From Bombardia bombarda (taxonomy: Eukaryota > Ascomycota > Sordariomycetes > Sordariales > Lasiosphaeriaceae): 64,000 bases of DNA. The position numbers and the translations under genes are program-made. The notes under the pieces were generated by a model. It did no database searches. It had not been told where the DNA came from and saw only the letters and a list, made by a program, of their open reading frames with translations. The stretch spans positions 1,798,001 through 1,862,000 of the forward strand of contig JAULSR010000005.1 in the NCBI GenBank assembly GCA_030512295.1, read 5' to 3'. The stretch's first letter is position 1, and each line of letters opens with the position of its first letter. Positions 10,396 through 22,023 of this stretch are shown one piece after another.

Positions 10396-13300
10396 TTACT
10401 TTCCTTGCTTTCTTGGGCCTGTGCATGCAACCATGACGGCTTGCCTAGCCGTCTTCATCCACTTGGACATTCGACCTCTGAACCCTCTCTGTTGTGATTG
10501 CGAAACCTCAATCAACCCATCAGCGCTTTTGGGCCTTGTAATAATCCCACCAATTTCTGGTGTATTGATTTCCAGGGTGACGCCCGAAGCTATGTCACCA
10601 ACACCGTGGCTTTCCATGATTCCATCCTTTGCCGTCATTGTTTCTGTGGATCTCAAACGACATTCGGTGAGGCGTATACGGAGATGTGAAATACGCTTCC
10701 TTAGCCCTCGTGAAGGCATACCACTAGCACAACTATCATCTGAGAATGAACTTCGTATCTCGCTCAGAGTTGTCTTGTCAACTGAGCTCATCGGATTTCG
10801 CCCACCGACCAAGACGCCATGTAGATTTTGACCCGTCTCTTCTCCACTGGGTACTGCTGCAACTGGAGTGCATGGTATCGAGCTATCAATGAATGCGTTA
10901 TCCTCGTCGCAGGTTTCCGAGTCCTCTCTGTAATTTGAGGTTTTACTGTCCCTGGAAGCTTCTGTTGGATCTGGGCTGTGCCTGTTCAGAGAGCTGCCCC
11001 TCCGAGGCTCTGGAGACATCTCAAACCACAGCTTAGATGTCTTCGTGACGGCACTCCTTCGAATAGTACCTGTCTCTTCTTCAGTTTTCAATATTGTGCC
11101 CCTGGAAGCTTTCGATTTTCGCTTGATGCAGCCTGATTTGACGTTTCTTTTCTGTTTGCAGGGATTGGAGACTGCAAAGCAATCATCCTCCTCTCGCCCT
11201 GACTGGCTTGCACTTGAAGGAGAATCGGAGCAAGGACTGAATGATCGGGTCGGTTCTGCATCCACTTTCTCATCAGAATCATTTGATGCAATTCCGTCGT
11301 TTTCTTTGTCTCCGTGTTTCTTCTGTTCATGCTCACGGGGCCGACTGTCTCCAGCGAGATCGACAGATGATGGCTGGGTTAGAACAGACCTTGGTGTTGA
11401 GATACATGACGGGCCATATGGTGAGAAACGCATCGGGATATCAAGTTCGTCAATGGAAGTATTGGCAACACATGATTCGCTCCTGGCCGAATCACTCCCC
11501 GGGAGTGGAGGCAGTGCCTTCATGAGAAGAGGGACACTGCTCTGCAATCTGAGTTTCCGGACAGGCGAAATAGGCTGTGGTGCTAGAATGGGCGATATTG
11601 GTCGGTCTGGTAACTGACTGGTACGGATATTCGGTATGGCAAACTTCCTTCTATGTCCTCGGAATACAGCACCTTTCTCACATGGAATCTTATCGTCTTC
11701 CTTGTCCGACTCTTTCGACACAACCTTGTTAAGACTTGGCGCTCCCAGAAGCTCATCTTTAACTATAGCCTCGTTAGGTGTTGTTGACACTGGATCAGTT
11801 GGTAAATCCCTAGGCGACTGAACAATGTCTTCTCCATTTTCCTTCGTACAATCCTGACCAGATGGGTCGGTGGTCCTGCCAATACAATGTACGAGAGATG
11901 CCATACCAGAGAGACCAGGGTCAAGTGAGTAGAACAAGTGCTGCTGTAGATGGCCGCCAACCACTGAAGGGATTGTCTTGGCCTTTTCAGACGTATCACA
12001 GGAAACAGATCTGGATCTGCGGACAGTAATAGGCTGAAAACCTTGTCTGACCGGAGATGTTGCGGCCGACCTTACGTTCTCTTTCAGTATATTATGGTCT
12101 ATTAAACGAAATGACCTCGGCGATACCTGGCTAGTTCGAATTGCTGAACTCAGTATGGTCCTTGCGTCTTCTTTGCACTCTGGGGACCTAGATACTTCTT
12201 GTTTTTGGTTGGACATTGTTATCGGGAATTTGGAGTCGGTCAGAGGGGAATTTGTTTTTGCTTGGATCAGGTCTCTTGATGTCATCAGATTGTGTGTCGT
12301 CTTTTGATCTTCAGAAGACCGCCTGGGTAGTTGCGATCTTGCCCATCGAGCGCATTCTTCTAGCCCATTAATGTGGCTGTCGGGTCGGCTCTGGCTCTGG
12401 GGAGTCTTCATGATTTCTCGGTCTGTTGATCCACGACGTTCCTTCCCAGGAGCTGACATAGATGGTCTGCCTTCCTCATTTGACTCACGGTAGCGGATAT
12501 TGCACACATCATCCAAGACCGTGGGTCGATGCATGCTTGGAGCTCGAGTCGGAATGGGTGCCAGAGGCCTAAGGGGCAATGCGGCGGGAATGGGTGCAAG
12601 AGTGAGAAGAGGCAATGCCACGGTCTCAGGAATATCATTAAAATCCTCGGAGTAGTCGTAGTAGAAATTGCCGGCCGGCTTCGTACGAAGAGAACGACTG
12701 TGTAGAGACGGGGTGCGTGATGCAGGTCGATACATGTCGACAATCGATGTCAGACTCGAGGTCCTTAAACTTTGTTCCGATGTACCGCTTCGACTGCGAT
12801 ATCTCGACTCCCATGAAGTTGGTGCACTCGACGCCAGACCGCTAGAAATCTGGGATCCGGTCATAATATTATACGCTGACGACGGTGGGCCAGAACTGCT
12901 GGTATTGGGGCGAGAGAATCTAGGAGTCACACGGCGTCCGTATTGAGGGTAGATTGGCTTGTATGATCTGTGAACAGTTCGCTAGAATTTGTCAATTCAA
13001 CGATCATAGAGAAAAGGGAAAGGCTACCCACATGAGATAATCGGTCAATCTCAACCATCCTACTATAATCAACACATCCATTTTCGGTCATGGCCGGTGA
13101 CGATGGCCGTACCCCCGGACGCTTGAGTCTAGTCGGGTATGGAAAGGGGGAGCGTGGCCTTTGCAACAAACCTCTACCAGACTGAGTTTGCCTTGGCCCT
13201 GATAGATTTTGGTTGGGAAATGGTCGAGAGCTACAGCTGGTCATAGAGTATGCTCGCTGGCCGATATCATCAAAGTGTGGCGAAAGAGAGCTGGAGGCGG

Positions 13301-13721
13301 ATCTTTGACTGTCGGATCCATACATGGAGATAATCTCGGAGGCAGTATCTCGATACGAGGGAAAACGTCTGCGGTCATCTCTGAGGCTTTGTGTCTCAGC
13401 GCTATCCCAAGTGGCCGATCTTACAAAGGCATTCTCGCCATAGTTGGGCCTGGTCCGAATTGGGCCGCTAAAAGAAACAGAAGATCGGACTGGCTTGATG
13501 GAGAAGAGGCCAATGTCCCCAGTTTCGGTTGTCGTCTTGAGCATGCTCTCGAGCGGCCCGGGTGATGCAAGAAGAGATGCATTTTCGTTGACGCTTCGGA
13601 GGGGCCGAGAGAAGGGGTGCGCAGAGGCGAGTCGAGGATGGATACTGGAATTGGGCGTATTATACCTCCGGCTGAGAGCTCCATGGCTAGCAGATCGTCT
13701 GGCTGTGTGCAACTGCTCCAT
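10396..13721 (-). CDS. Orphan Ser/Arg-rich disordered protein, about 1,091 aa
   Basis: I do not recognise the family. The proposed model has two exons, 13721-13032 and 12981-10396. They are joined by a 50-nt intron (donor GTGGGT, acceptor TTCTAG) that restores the frame and gives the junction RLSH-RTVHRSYKPIYPQYG. The protein is rich in Ser, Arg, Pro and Thr throughout and is predicted by eye to be largely disordered. The motif FYYDYSEDFND at about residue 338 resembles a short conserved island. Several SPxR and RxxS motifs suggest heavy phosphorylation. The C-terminus is basic and compact (RGRMSKWMKTARQAVMVAC). No signal peptide, membrane segment or enzymatic motif is seen. It lies next to another orphan disordered protein on the same strand. 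The intron position is inferred from frame continuity only. Confidence 0.65.
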
Positions 13722-16633
13722 GGGGTCTACTAAGCTGTTATGACATCAAGAAAGACAACTAAGCGCATGAGATCAGAGCAGTGAAGAAATAAAAACTCGG
13801 ATAGAATGGGCAAAAGTGTGGTATCTAGGAGAGCCACGACCAAACGTCGAAGTCGTCGACTGATGGAGAGACGGGGCCCTGAATTGCTGAGATTTGGAAA
13901 GCCATCATGGGCCCCCTCCCGAAGTCTACACAGGTCGGGGCACAGTTGACAGCGCTGAGGGTCATTCGTGCCTTCTCATAGATGAGGAAAAGGTGAGGGT
14001 CGGGTGACTCCAAGCTGGCAGTAAACCGAGGGAAGGAGCGACCTAGTGCCTTCGTAAGGCACTGTAAACACTGTGCTGCTTCTCATTTTATGGCTTGTAC
14101 CAGTCATGCCGCTCTTGATGATACCTGGAGATATCCTGAGGATCCCATCGTGGTTTCTCTTGGGAAGCAACTTGATAATCTGTTTACACGACACAGGGGC
14201 CTTGGCATGGTGTTTGTATGCTGCCTTTCTGGCAGGGCCTTTTATGGGTTGTGGTTCCAAACTTTAATTTCATGGCTAAGTTGTCACCCCTCATCATTGA
14301 TGACAGGTGGGATGACATCCCGCAATTCTACGACTTTAGGTTCAGAGCTCCCTTTCCCTTGACAGGCAAGAACACATGATGGCGACCGGTAACTTGAGAG
14401 GAAGGAGCAATCGTCTGCCACTCACCCTCCGTGCATCTGTTTTCCTTTGCGGTCTCTGAATGACAGGAGCTGCTGTGGGGCCCTGAAATAGGGAGGCTTC
14501 CATCCTTCTTTGAGAACATGGGAAACGTCATGCCTGCCTTTTTGACGGTGTGTCTCCACGAAGCGGCGTGTGGCGCACGATTGTTTACTTGTAAACAAGC
14601 CTGCATTTAGCCTGTATGTATTGTGATGATCGTCTGTGTCTAGATGCTGGAACTCCACGAACAAGTGATGTCCTAGAAACACATTGCTGATTAAGCCGAT
14701 TTGCAACGCCCATCAAGACAACTGAACCCGTATCGTTTATCGCCATCGTGGGAGAGTGTCACCGGCAGGTGAAGGGACCATGTCAGCATAGTCATGAATA
14801 AGCAACTGCTGTTCGCTTATTTCTTAGTGCTGTTGTCCAATCCGTCTTTCATATCAGTCATGGCCAGCTGCTAGGGTGTACTTTAGCTCTCCATTCGGAG
14901 GCTTTTCGGCTATCCTATTATCCTGCTCACGCTCTTTGGCTGCACGCTTCCATCCTGAATACAGGAACGGCCAGTAGTGACAAATGTAGGCAGTAATCAT
15001 TAAATAAACGTGTTATTTATCAACAGCTGTTACGTTTATAGTACATCAGCTAATCTCACGCTTCCACACAAAGTAATGAGTATATGTGTCAGTTGGCGTC
15101 AATAATTCATCCGTCGAGGTTGTGCATTATCCCGTTCGGATTCGATCGAGACACGCATGGCCACCAACGAACGACAGATCCCCACGCCGCTCGTCTTTGT
15201 TGCCTGTTTCGGATTGCCCCATGCAACTCGAACCGTTGCCCTATGTGGCGGGATATGCGGACCGTCAAGCTCCTCTAGGCTCATTGTGGTGTGGTGTAGT
15301 GCATATACAAGGTCTGGCCTTGGGGAGCAGGCAGGAAGATGGCTCGATGGCAAAGAGCCAAAAGACGCTATATTATTATCGACATATCTGGCCTCACTCG
15401 CCTGAACGATGGTGTAAGCCGCCGCATTTTTGATGGGGCTCTTCGAAATCTCTGACAGATTCTTCGGAAGGAATGTGTGTCTCTGATCTTGATTATTGAT
15501 TACCTAGATTCTTCTGCACGTACCTTGTCGAGCGGCTTGAGTTTGCTGCAGGACTGACATCAGGCGCATTGTGTGTTTAAGGTTTATTCTAGTACAGCGG
15601 CAGTGGAGGCCATCCTCAGAACTTGTGGGGAATAAACTGAAGGTCGAAATCACAGTTCCCACGCGGCAAGGTGCAGGATAATGATGCTGCAAGCTTTGCA
15701 ATTATCTAGCTTGGGCCACATGTCTGCAGATGTAGCGTACTACCTAGGTACGGATAGATGGCATTTGTTTATCGTGTATCGACATGTAAATCACCATGGA
15801 TCTTCCTTTCTGTGAGGCTATGAAACTGATAAACGGCACCGTGGAGTCGTCAACCTGGAGCACTAAAGCGGCTCGTGGCAATGCGCGGAGGGAAAGGGGC
15901 CAGTCTTGGCAAATGCACCTTTTAGTCGTGGTAAGCCAAGGTAGGCTTTCACCTCAAGTACAAGGTACCTGGTACTCTTCACATCGATGGTTGAACAAAT
16001 AATTGACTTGGTCACCTATTTGTGCAACTCGAGTTGGGTCAGTAAGGGCCAAAGTTCAACTTACGTGCCTTATTTTACAAATTCCCATTCCAATGATTTC
16101 AGTCTGATGCTTTAGTGCAGGTTTAAACCGGCCATCCCTTCGAACCCAAGGCTAGATATTTTATCTGGACGAAGCTTTGAAGGTTTCCAGTACCAGACAC
16201 GCCAAGCTGATTGCACTCAGCCCCTGGCAGCCCTCTGGCAGATACCCCACCGTTGGGCGGCTCCATTCAGTCAAGCGCCACCCGCTGATGACCAAAGGCT
16301 GGGGGGTGCTCATGCACACCTAGGAAAAGACACCTGTTCACTCGCCTCGAGAGCCAGCTTGGCTTAGAAATTGAAGCCACATACACAGCACGGGCTCTTT
16401 CGAGCCAACTTCTTATCCACCTTCCCACTTCAATTAAAAGGGACTCGCCCGCATACCTGCTGGATATTACTTGGTATTCAGTTGCTTGCTGTATTCTTTC
16501 TTCCAAATTCGCGGTTTCTTTTTCTGCCTTTAAATAGCACAGAGTAAGTTGACCTCCCATAGCTCCAGCTTTCTCTTTTGCCTAGGTAACTGGCCACTGA
16601 CACACGATTGCACAGGACTGTTAGGCAGCGAAA
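13722..16633. other. 2.9-kb divergent intergenic region upstream of PDI
   Basis: No convincing coding region was found; open frames are short, overlapping and unlike known proteins. It separates the start of a minus-strand orphan gene from PDI. Visible elements are an inverted repeat of forkhead-type GTAAACA cores at 14581-14598 and a perfect TACCTAGGTA palindrome at 15741-15750. The segment nearest PDI should hold its promoter and 5' UTR. Confidence 0.5.
14581..14598. repeat. 8-bp inverted repeat with two forkhead-like cores
   Basis: TTGTTTAC and its complement GTAAACAA are separated by two bases. Each arm contains the GTAAACA core bound by forkhead transcription factors. The site lies about 860 bp upstream of the 10396-13721 gene and 2 kb upstream of PDI. 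A regulatory role is inference. Confidence 0.5.
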
Positions 16634-18283
16634 ATGCACACCGTCAAGAACCTCGCCCTCGGGCTACTCGCAGCTGCGGCGGTCGCAACTGCTTCCGATG
16701 TTGAGCAGTTGAAGAAGGACAACTTTGACGAGTTCGTCAAGGCAAACGATATCGTCCTCGCTGAGTGTAAGCTTCTACGCCCCTTGCGCCCCTCCGTGGG
16801 AATTGGTGTACTAATGAAACTGTCGTTTACCAGTCTTCGCTCCGTGGTGCGGGCACTGCAAGGCTCTTGCCCCAGAGTATGAGGAGGCTGCGACGTCGCT
16901 GAAGGAGAAGAACATCAAGCTGGTGAAGGTGGACTGCACAGAAGAGGCCGACCTCTGCCAACAATATGGCGTCGAGGGCTACCCGACTCTTAAGGTCTTC
17001 CGTGGGGCTGATAACATCTCCCCCTACAAGGGCCAGCGCAAGGCTGCTGCGTAAGTGCTCAAGCTGCCGATTGGTGCAAGCATTGCTAACCGTTGAATAG
17101 CATCACCTCATACATGATCAAGCAGTCTCTTCCTTCTGTGTCTCTCCTTACCAAAGACACAGTAGAAGACTTCAAGAAGGCCGACAAGGTTGTCATCGTA
17201 GCTTTCTTCGATGCCACCGACAAGGCCTCTAACGAGACCTTCAGCGCTGTCGCCGATAAGCTTCGCGACAACTATCCCTTCGGTGCCAGCAACGACGCTG
17301 CTTTGGCCGAGGCTGAGGGTGTTAGCTTCCCCTCCGTCGTCGTCTACAAGGAGTTTGATGAGGGCAAGTCCGTCTTCTCTGAGAAGTTCACTGCCGAGGC
17401 GATTGAGAAGTTCGCCAAGACCGCCGCCACGCCCCTCATTGGCGAGGTCGGCCCCGAGACCTACAGCGACTACATGGCCGCTGGCATCCCCCTGGCCTAC
17501 ATCTTCGCCGAGACTGCCGAGGAGCGCAAGGAGATCAGCGATGCCATCAAGCCCATCGCTGAGGCCCACCGCGGTGTCATCAACTTCGCCACCATCGACG
17601 CCAAGGCGTTCGGTGCCCACGCCGGTAACCTGAACCTCAAGGCCGACCAGTTCCCTGCCTTTGCCATCCAGGAGATTGCCAAGAACCAGAAGTTCCCCTT
17701 CGACCAGGAGAAGAAGATCACCCACGACAGCATCAAGGAGTTTGTTGATGAGTTTGTCGCTGGCAAGGTTGAGCCCAGCATCAAGTCCGAGCCCATCCCC
17801 GAGACCCAGGAGGGCCCCGTCACCATCGTTGTCGCCAAGAACTACAACGACATCGTCCTGGATGACACCAAGGATGTCCTGATTGAGTTCTACGCCCCGT
17901 GGTGCGGTCACTGCAAGGCTCTTGCTCCCAAGTACGACGAGCTTGCGGCCCTGTACGCCAAGAGCGAGTTCAAGGACAAGGTTGTCATTGCCAAGGTTGA
18001 CGCTACCCTCAACGACGTTCCCGATGAGATTCAGGGCTTCCCCACCATCAAGATGTACCCCGCCGGCGCCAAGGACAAGGCCATCACATACAGCGGCTCG
18101 CGCACGATTGAGGATCTTATCGAGTTCATCGCCGAGAACGGAAAGTACAAGGCGTCGGTCTCTGAGTCCGAGGCTGAGACTGAGGCTGAGGAGGCGTCTG
18201 CGGCCCCTGCTGCCACCGAGACTGCGACGGAGGCGGCCGAGGGTGCTAAGGATACCGAGGAGGCTGCTCATGACGAGCTCTAG
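16634..18283 (+). CDS. PDI1: Protein disulfide isomerase (ER oxidoreductase)
   Basis: This enzyme forms, breaks and rearranges disulfide bonds in secretory proteins in the ER lumen. The model has exons 16634-16766, 16834-17050 and 17101-18283, giving 510 aa. Introns are 67 and 50 nt, with GTAAGC and GTAAGT donors. A signal peptide covers about residues 1-20 (LALGLLAAAAVATAS). The first thioredoxin domain carries APWCGHCKAL with Cys50 and Cys53; its exon junction falls just before this motif. Two non-catalytic thioredoxin folds follow. The second active domain has YAPWCGHCKAL with Cys385 and Cys388. An acidic Glu/Ala-rich tail ends in the ER-retention signal HDEL. This is the canonical a-b-b'-a' arrangement at normal length. 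It is probably induced by the unfolded-protein response, as in other fungi, but I did not identify a specific UPR element. Confidence 0.97.
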
Positions 18284-18806
18284 AGGAGGGAACTCTTGTA
18301 TTTTATTCATTCTTCGGGTTTCACTAGGGTTATGGGCAACTGACAGCCTTGATATTTGGGAATTGGGAGGGAGCAAAGAAAATACCTAGGTGCATCTTTC
18401 TAATGAAGTCGAGCTTATGAAAACCGAATGTTAACAGTTTTATTGTTTTGAATTGTGCTTCCAATTGACTTGTCCATGGATACCTACCCCTATCCCCCCA
18501 CGTTCCATTTAACTGGAGGTGCGCGGCGTGATCAATGCGTGATTGAGCGGATTCAGGCTACATTCAGCGCGACGATTCTGCCCCTCCTTTCCGCCTAATT
18601 TTCGAGACAGACCGCGCGATGATTGGCCAAATTGGTCACATAGACCCCCATGCCAACCTGCCGGGCTAAGGCCTAGACCACGATAGGTGACCTGAGTGCC
18701 TTTTCGACCATTCTATCTCGCATCTTCTGGCCGCCCACCGCATACCTAACAGCAACACACTCTCTCCCTCCACCTCGCTCGCTGCTGCAACGAACACACC
18801 ACCGCA
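18284..18806. promoter_or_regulatory. Intergenic region with two CCAAT boxes upstream of a small mitochondrial-type gene
   Basis: No gene is seen. Two inverted CCAAT boxes (ATTGG at 18622-18626 and 18631-18635) lie 172-185 bp before the next start codon and overlap a TTGGCCAA palindrome. In filamentous fungi such boxes are bound by the HapB/C/E complex, which often controls mitochondrial genes. That fits the downstream gene but is an inference. Confidence 0.45.
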
Positions 18807-19717
18807 ATGTCGTCCAGGATAATCTCCGCTGGGCTTCGCGCTCTTCCCGTCCGCTCCGCTGCTACTGCTACCCGCACCTTCCAGACGTCGGCGCAGCGTC
18901 TCAACACCGTGGCCGCCGCCGCGCCCCTTCCGGCTCGCAAGCCCGTGGGCGCTTTCCGCGGAGGGTATGTTCTATTGCTTTTCCCACATAGAAAAATAAG
19001 GCTACTTCAAAACCAAGATGAATTCGGCATTTGGCCCTTTTCTAACTCGTTTCCCTCTGATGGTTATTTGCCTGCTTTCTAGTCTCTTCGGCTTCTTCTT
19101 CGGCAGCACCCTGGCCGGCAGCGCCGTCTACTACTACGCCCTGCAGGAGTACAAGACGTCGAATGAGTTGTTGACTGAGGATATCTACGTGCGTCTCTGC
19201 GTCTGATTGATATGCCTACTCTACCTGTCTGTGTGTTTTCGAGCGAGCAAGCGAGCGGCGCGCGTGCGCGCAAAATTGGTTTTTGTGCTTTGGCTTTGGC
19301 TACCCCTTTCCTCTCCTGTCTGCGCTTTTCCCGCGCTCTCTTTCTTGTTGCCTTACCGATTATACAGCACTCTATTATCTGGCGTGGTCACTGGGAAGAG
19401 AGGGTGGTGGGATGTGAGACAGGGAAAGGGGGAGGGGGGGTCTTTTTGGGTTTGGTTTGCACTCAGCGTAATTATTACTCCCGGACCGCTCGTCGTCGCT
19501 TACCTTGCCCTCCGCCTCACGCTTTACAATACGCCTTCTTTGCGCGCATGCAAGGTGTTTGTTGGTTTGCGTCGCTGTTTATTGAGCTTTGGCGAATGTG
19601 GGTTTTGCTAACAATGTTGGTGTTATGCAGGCTCTTCAACATGCGGTCGAGCGCCTTAGCAAATACATTGGCACACTAGAGGAGAAGATGGAGGCGTTGG
19701 AGCGCAGGAAGAAGTGA
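18807..19717 (+). CDS. Small mitochondrial-type membrane protein, 116 aa
   Basis: I recognise the type but not a named function. Exons 18807-18964, 19083-19188 and 19631-19717 give 116 aa. The first about 30 residues are rich in Arg, Ser and Ala and lack acidic residues, typical of a mitochondrial presequence (SRIISAGLRALPVRSAATAT, then RTFQTSAQR). A single hydrophobic segment spans about residues 53-69 (GLFGFFFGSTLAGSAVYYYA). The C-terminal part is an amphipathic, probable coiled-coil helix (LQHAVERLSKYIGTLEEKME) ending in RRKK. Introns have GTATGT and GTGCGT donors. The second is 442 nt, several times longer than any other coding intron in the window. Conservation of such small proteins across Pezizomycotina is recalled knowledge; localisation is inferred from composition. 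Confidence 0.8.
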
Positions 19718-20204
19718 TGATACACACGAAAAGGAGTAATTACATTAGCAAAAGGGGACTACATGAGGGATATGCTTGAGGGCGGACTGCGCATGGTGAT
19801 TATTAAACGGGGGTGGGTGCCTTTGGTGCTTAGACGCCATACAACATGGCATGTATTTGTTTTCGTTGGGAGCGCAAAATATTCATCATACACTTAGGGT
19901 ACGTCTTGTTGATCCTGTAATATTATATGATATCAGCTCTTTCTTCTCTCGTAAGCTCGTACCTGTTTCTAACCGCGTCATAGCGTGGTTCGGAAGAGGA
20001 GAGGGGCCGCTGGGGCCGATGTCAAGGTTCCCCGGATTCTCTCGCAGGTGGCACCGGCCGCGGCCACGGCACCAAAAAAAGTGGCCGATCGATCCCGTCC
20101 CGTTCACTTGCATCACCTCGATTGCTTATTCCACTCCCCACATTCTCTCAGTTTAGCTCTCCCCTAGCTCTGCTCAAAAGCTGCAGACGACAACCACCAA
20201 CACC
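19718..20204. other. Intergenic gap
   Basis: Contains the 3' flank of the small mitochondrial-type gene and the promoter of VPS71. No further gene or clear motif is seen. Confidence 0.55.
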
Positions 20205-20758
20205 ATGAACAACTTCGGCGTCATCGAGGTCGCCAGCACCAAGACGAAAAATGCGCCGGGCTGGGCGTATGTGCCCGACACGGGGCCCTCGATGGCGGCA
20301 GCGCTGCAGCCCGCCAACCGAAAGCGCGCCGCCCGGAACCAGACCGCCCTCAGCACCTCCGACGTCTCGGCGCGACAGGACGCAAAGATCCGCAAAGACC
20401 TAGAGGCGCTCGACCGAGACATACACCGCGATGCAAACATCACCATACCCCCCAAGACCGGCGGGAGCAGAGGTGCGAGGAACTCTATATAACCTGCAAA
20501 TATCATTACATTCATCAGAAAAAGAGAAAGACGCTGTTCGCTAACACAAATCGACACCATCCAGCAGCCCAATACAAGCACACCCCCAACGTGCGCAAGA
20601 TCCTGCAGTCGCAAAAGACCTTCGCCAACCACCTCGACGACTACCAGGCGCTCGTCGCCCTCGCCGAGACGAACCCGGCCGCCGCCGCCGCCCTGACAAA
20701 CGCAATACAACAACCCAAGGCCGCCACCCCCGCGGTCGCACGGAACTCGCCCGCCCCT

Positions 20759-20791
<33 letters not shown>

Positions 20792-21420
20792 GCTACTACT
20801 CCCTCCAGCACCGCGGCCACCGGCAGGAGCAAGCGCTCCGCCGCCGCAGCGAAACGAGCATCACTGGCCGCCGCCAGGGAAGCAGCAGCGAAGAAGGCAG
20901 CAGACGAGGCCGCAGCAGCAGCAGCAGCGGAAGCGGAAGCGGAAGCGGAAGAAGCTGCAGCAGCAAAGGCCGCGGCCGAGGCGGATGCCGCCGGCAGCAG
21001 CGAGGATGTCGAGATGGCGGACGCGCCGGCGGAGAGGCAAACCTCTAAAGAAGTCGACACCTCCAACGCAACGACACCACCCCGACCACAGACCTACCCC
21101 CAAGACGGGACGATCCTGCCGACATACCAACGCCCCCACCAGCCACGCACCCGGGCGACGACGACCCGCTGCTGGTATCGCACGTGCCGGCGTTCCCGTC
21201 GGACGAGGAGCTGCGCGCGCTGATGACGGCGCCGCCGCTGAGTTATCTAGAGGCGCGCGCCGACTGGGGCGAGGACGAGCGCCGGTATCCCGTGCGCACC
21301 TTCTGTGAGGCCTGTGGGTACTGGGGACGGGTGCGGTGCATGAAGTGCGGGGCGCGGGCGTGCGCGCTGGATTGTCTGGGTGCGCATCGGGAGGAGTGTG
21401 TTACTAGGTATGGGTTGTGA
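20205..21420 (+). CDS. VPS71: SWR1-complex HIT zinc-finger protein VPS71/SWC6
   Basis: VPS71/SWC6 (ZNHIT1 in animals) is a subunit of the SWR1 remodeler that loads histone H2A.Z. The C-terminus carries the HIT zinc finger: CEACGYWGRVRCMKCGARAC followed by ALDCLGAHREEC. The N-terminus and the segment KHTPNVRKILQSQKTFANHL are typical. Between them is a long low-complexity linker of poly-Pro (CCG codons, about 20759-20790) and Ala/Glu/Lys. Exon 1 is 20205-20472; exon 2 starts at 20565, after a branch site CTAAC and acceptor CCAG. The frame changes between about 21036 and 21155. No GT-AG pair fits, but a GC-AG intron 21037-21104 (68 nt; donor AG/GCAAAC, acceptor CAAG) joins DAPAER to RDDPADIPTPPP and gives a divisible-by-three model of 351 aa. 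The alternative is a frameshift or sequencing error. Confidence 0.88.
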
Positions 21421-21461
21421 GCGAAGGGAAGGGGGTGGTGGGGGTTTTTTTCTGTTGTTGT

Positions 21462-21477
21462 GGGGGGGGGGGGGGGG
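21462..21477 (+). repeat. Homopolymeric G run (16 G)
   Basis: The run sits in the presumed 3' UTR of VPS71, next to GGGGG and TGGTGGGGG tracts, so the transcript could form a G-quadruplex. Its exact length is vulnerable to sequencing error. Confidence 0.8.
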
Positions 21478-21758
21478 TTTACAAAAAGTAATGTAGTGAT
21501 ACCCAGCGTCAGTGTATGTGATAGTTTATTATCTTGGGGCATTTTTGGTACCAGGTTTTGGGAGTTTAGGGGTTGGGGATAGCATCAGCAGCTGGCAGTA
21601 AGATTGGTTATATAAAAGGGAGATAAGGAAAATGAATGGGCTGTCAGAAGGGTCTGTTCTGTGTGGTTTGCTGCGGGCGAGGTGATATATCTCTCAGTGC
21701 GTATTGTACTTCATTGGACCCGCGTTTATCTTCTGATCATACAATGATGATATTCAGA

Positions 21759-21791
21759 CCATGTTCTGGCCATGTTCTGACCATGTTTTGG
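21759..21791. repeat. 11-bp tandem repeat, three copies
   Basis: Unit CCATGTTCTGG, then CCATGTTCTGA, then CCATGTTTTGG. It lies in non-coding DNA between convergent genes. Confidence 0.8.
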
Positions 21792-22023
21792 CATTGTAGT
21801 GGTCTTGGGCTTAATCTCCATGCACACCCCATAGTGTACAGTTTTGTGGCTTGATTCTCTAGCTTTGCTGCCTCCGCTGTGTCGAATATCCAAGTAGCAG
21901 CAAAATCTATATATAGCAAACATATGTATGATCTGTTCAAGAGCTGCATGTTTTAATCAAACCTCCATTGATATGCCATCACCGATATATCCTTACAACC
22001 GTCTGCTCCACTGGCTCCCCTCC

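Larger units (their letters stand above)
21421..22023. other. Convergent 3' flank with G-run and short tandem repeat
   Basis: No gene is seen. A run of 16 G (21462-21477) lies about 40 bp after the VPS71 stop, preceded by further G tracts. An 11-bp unit CCATGTTCTGG is repeated three times at 21759-21791 with small changes. Confidence 0.6.

Noticed and set aside
17108..18376. 422-codon open frame antisense to PDI
   Set aside because: Rich in Leu/Gly/Val as expected from the complement of a codon-biased gene; it has no recognisable domain and PDI on the plus strand is certain.
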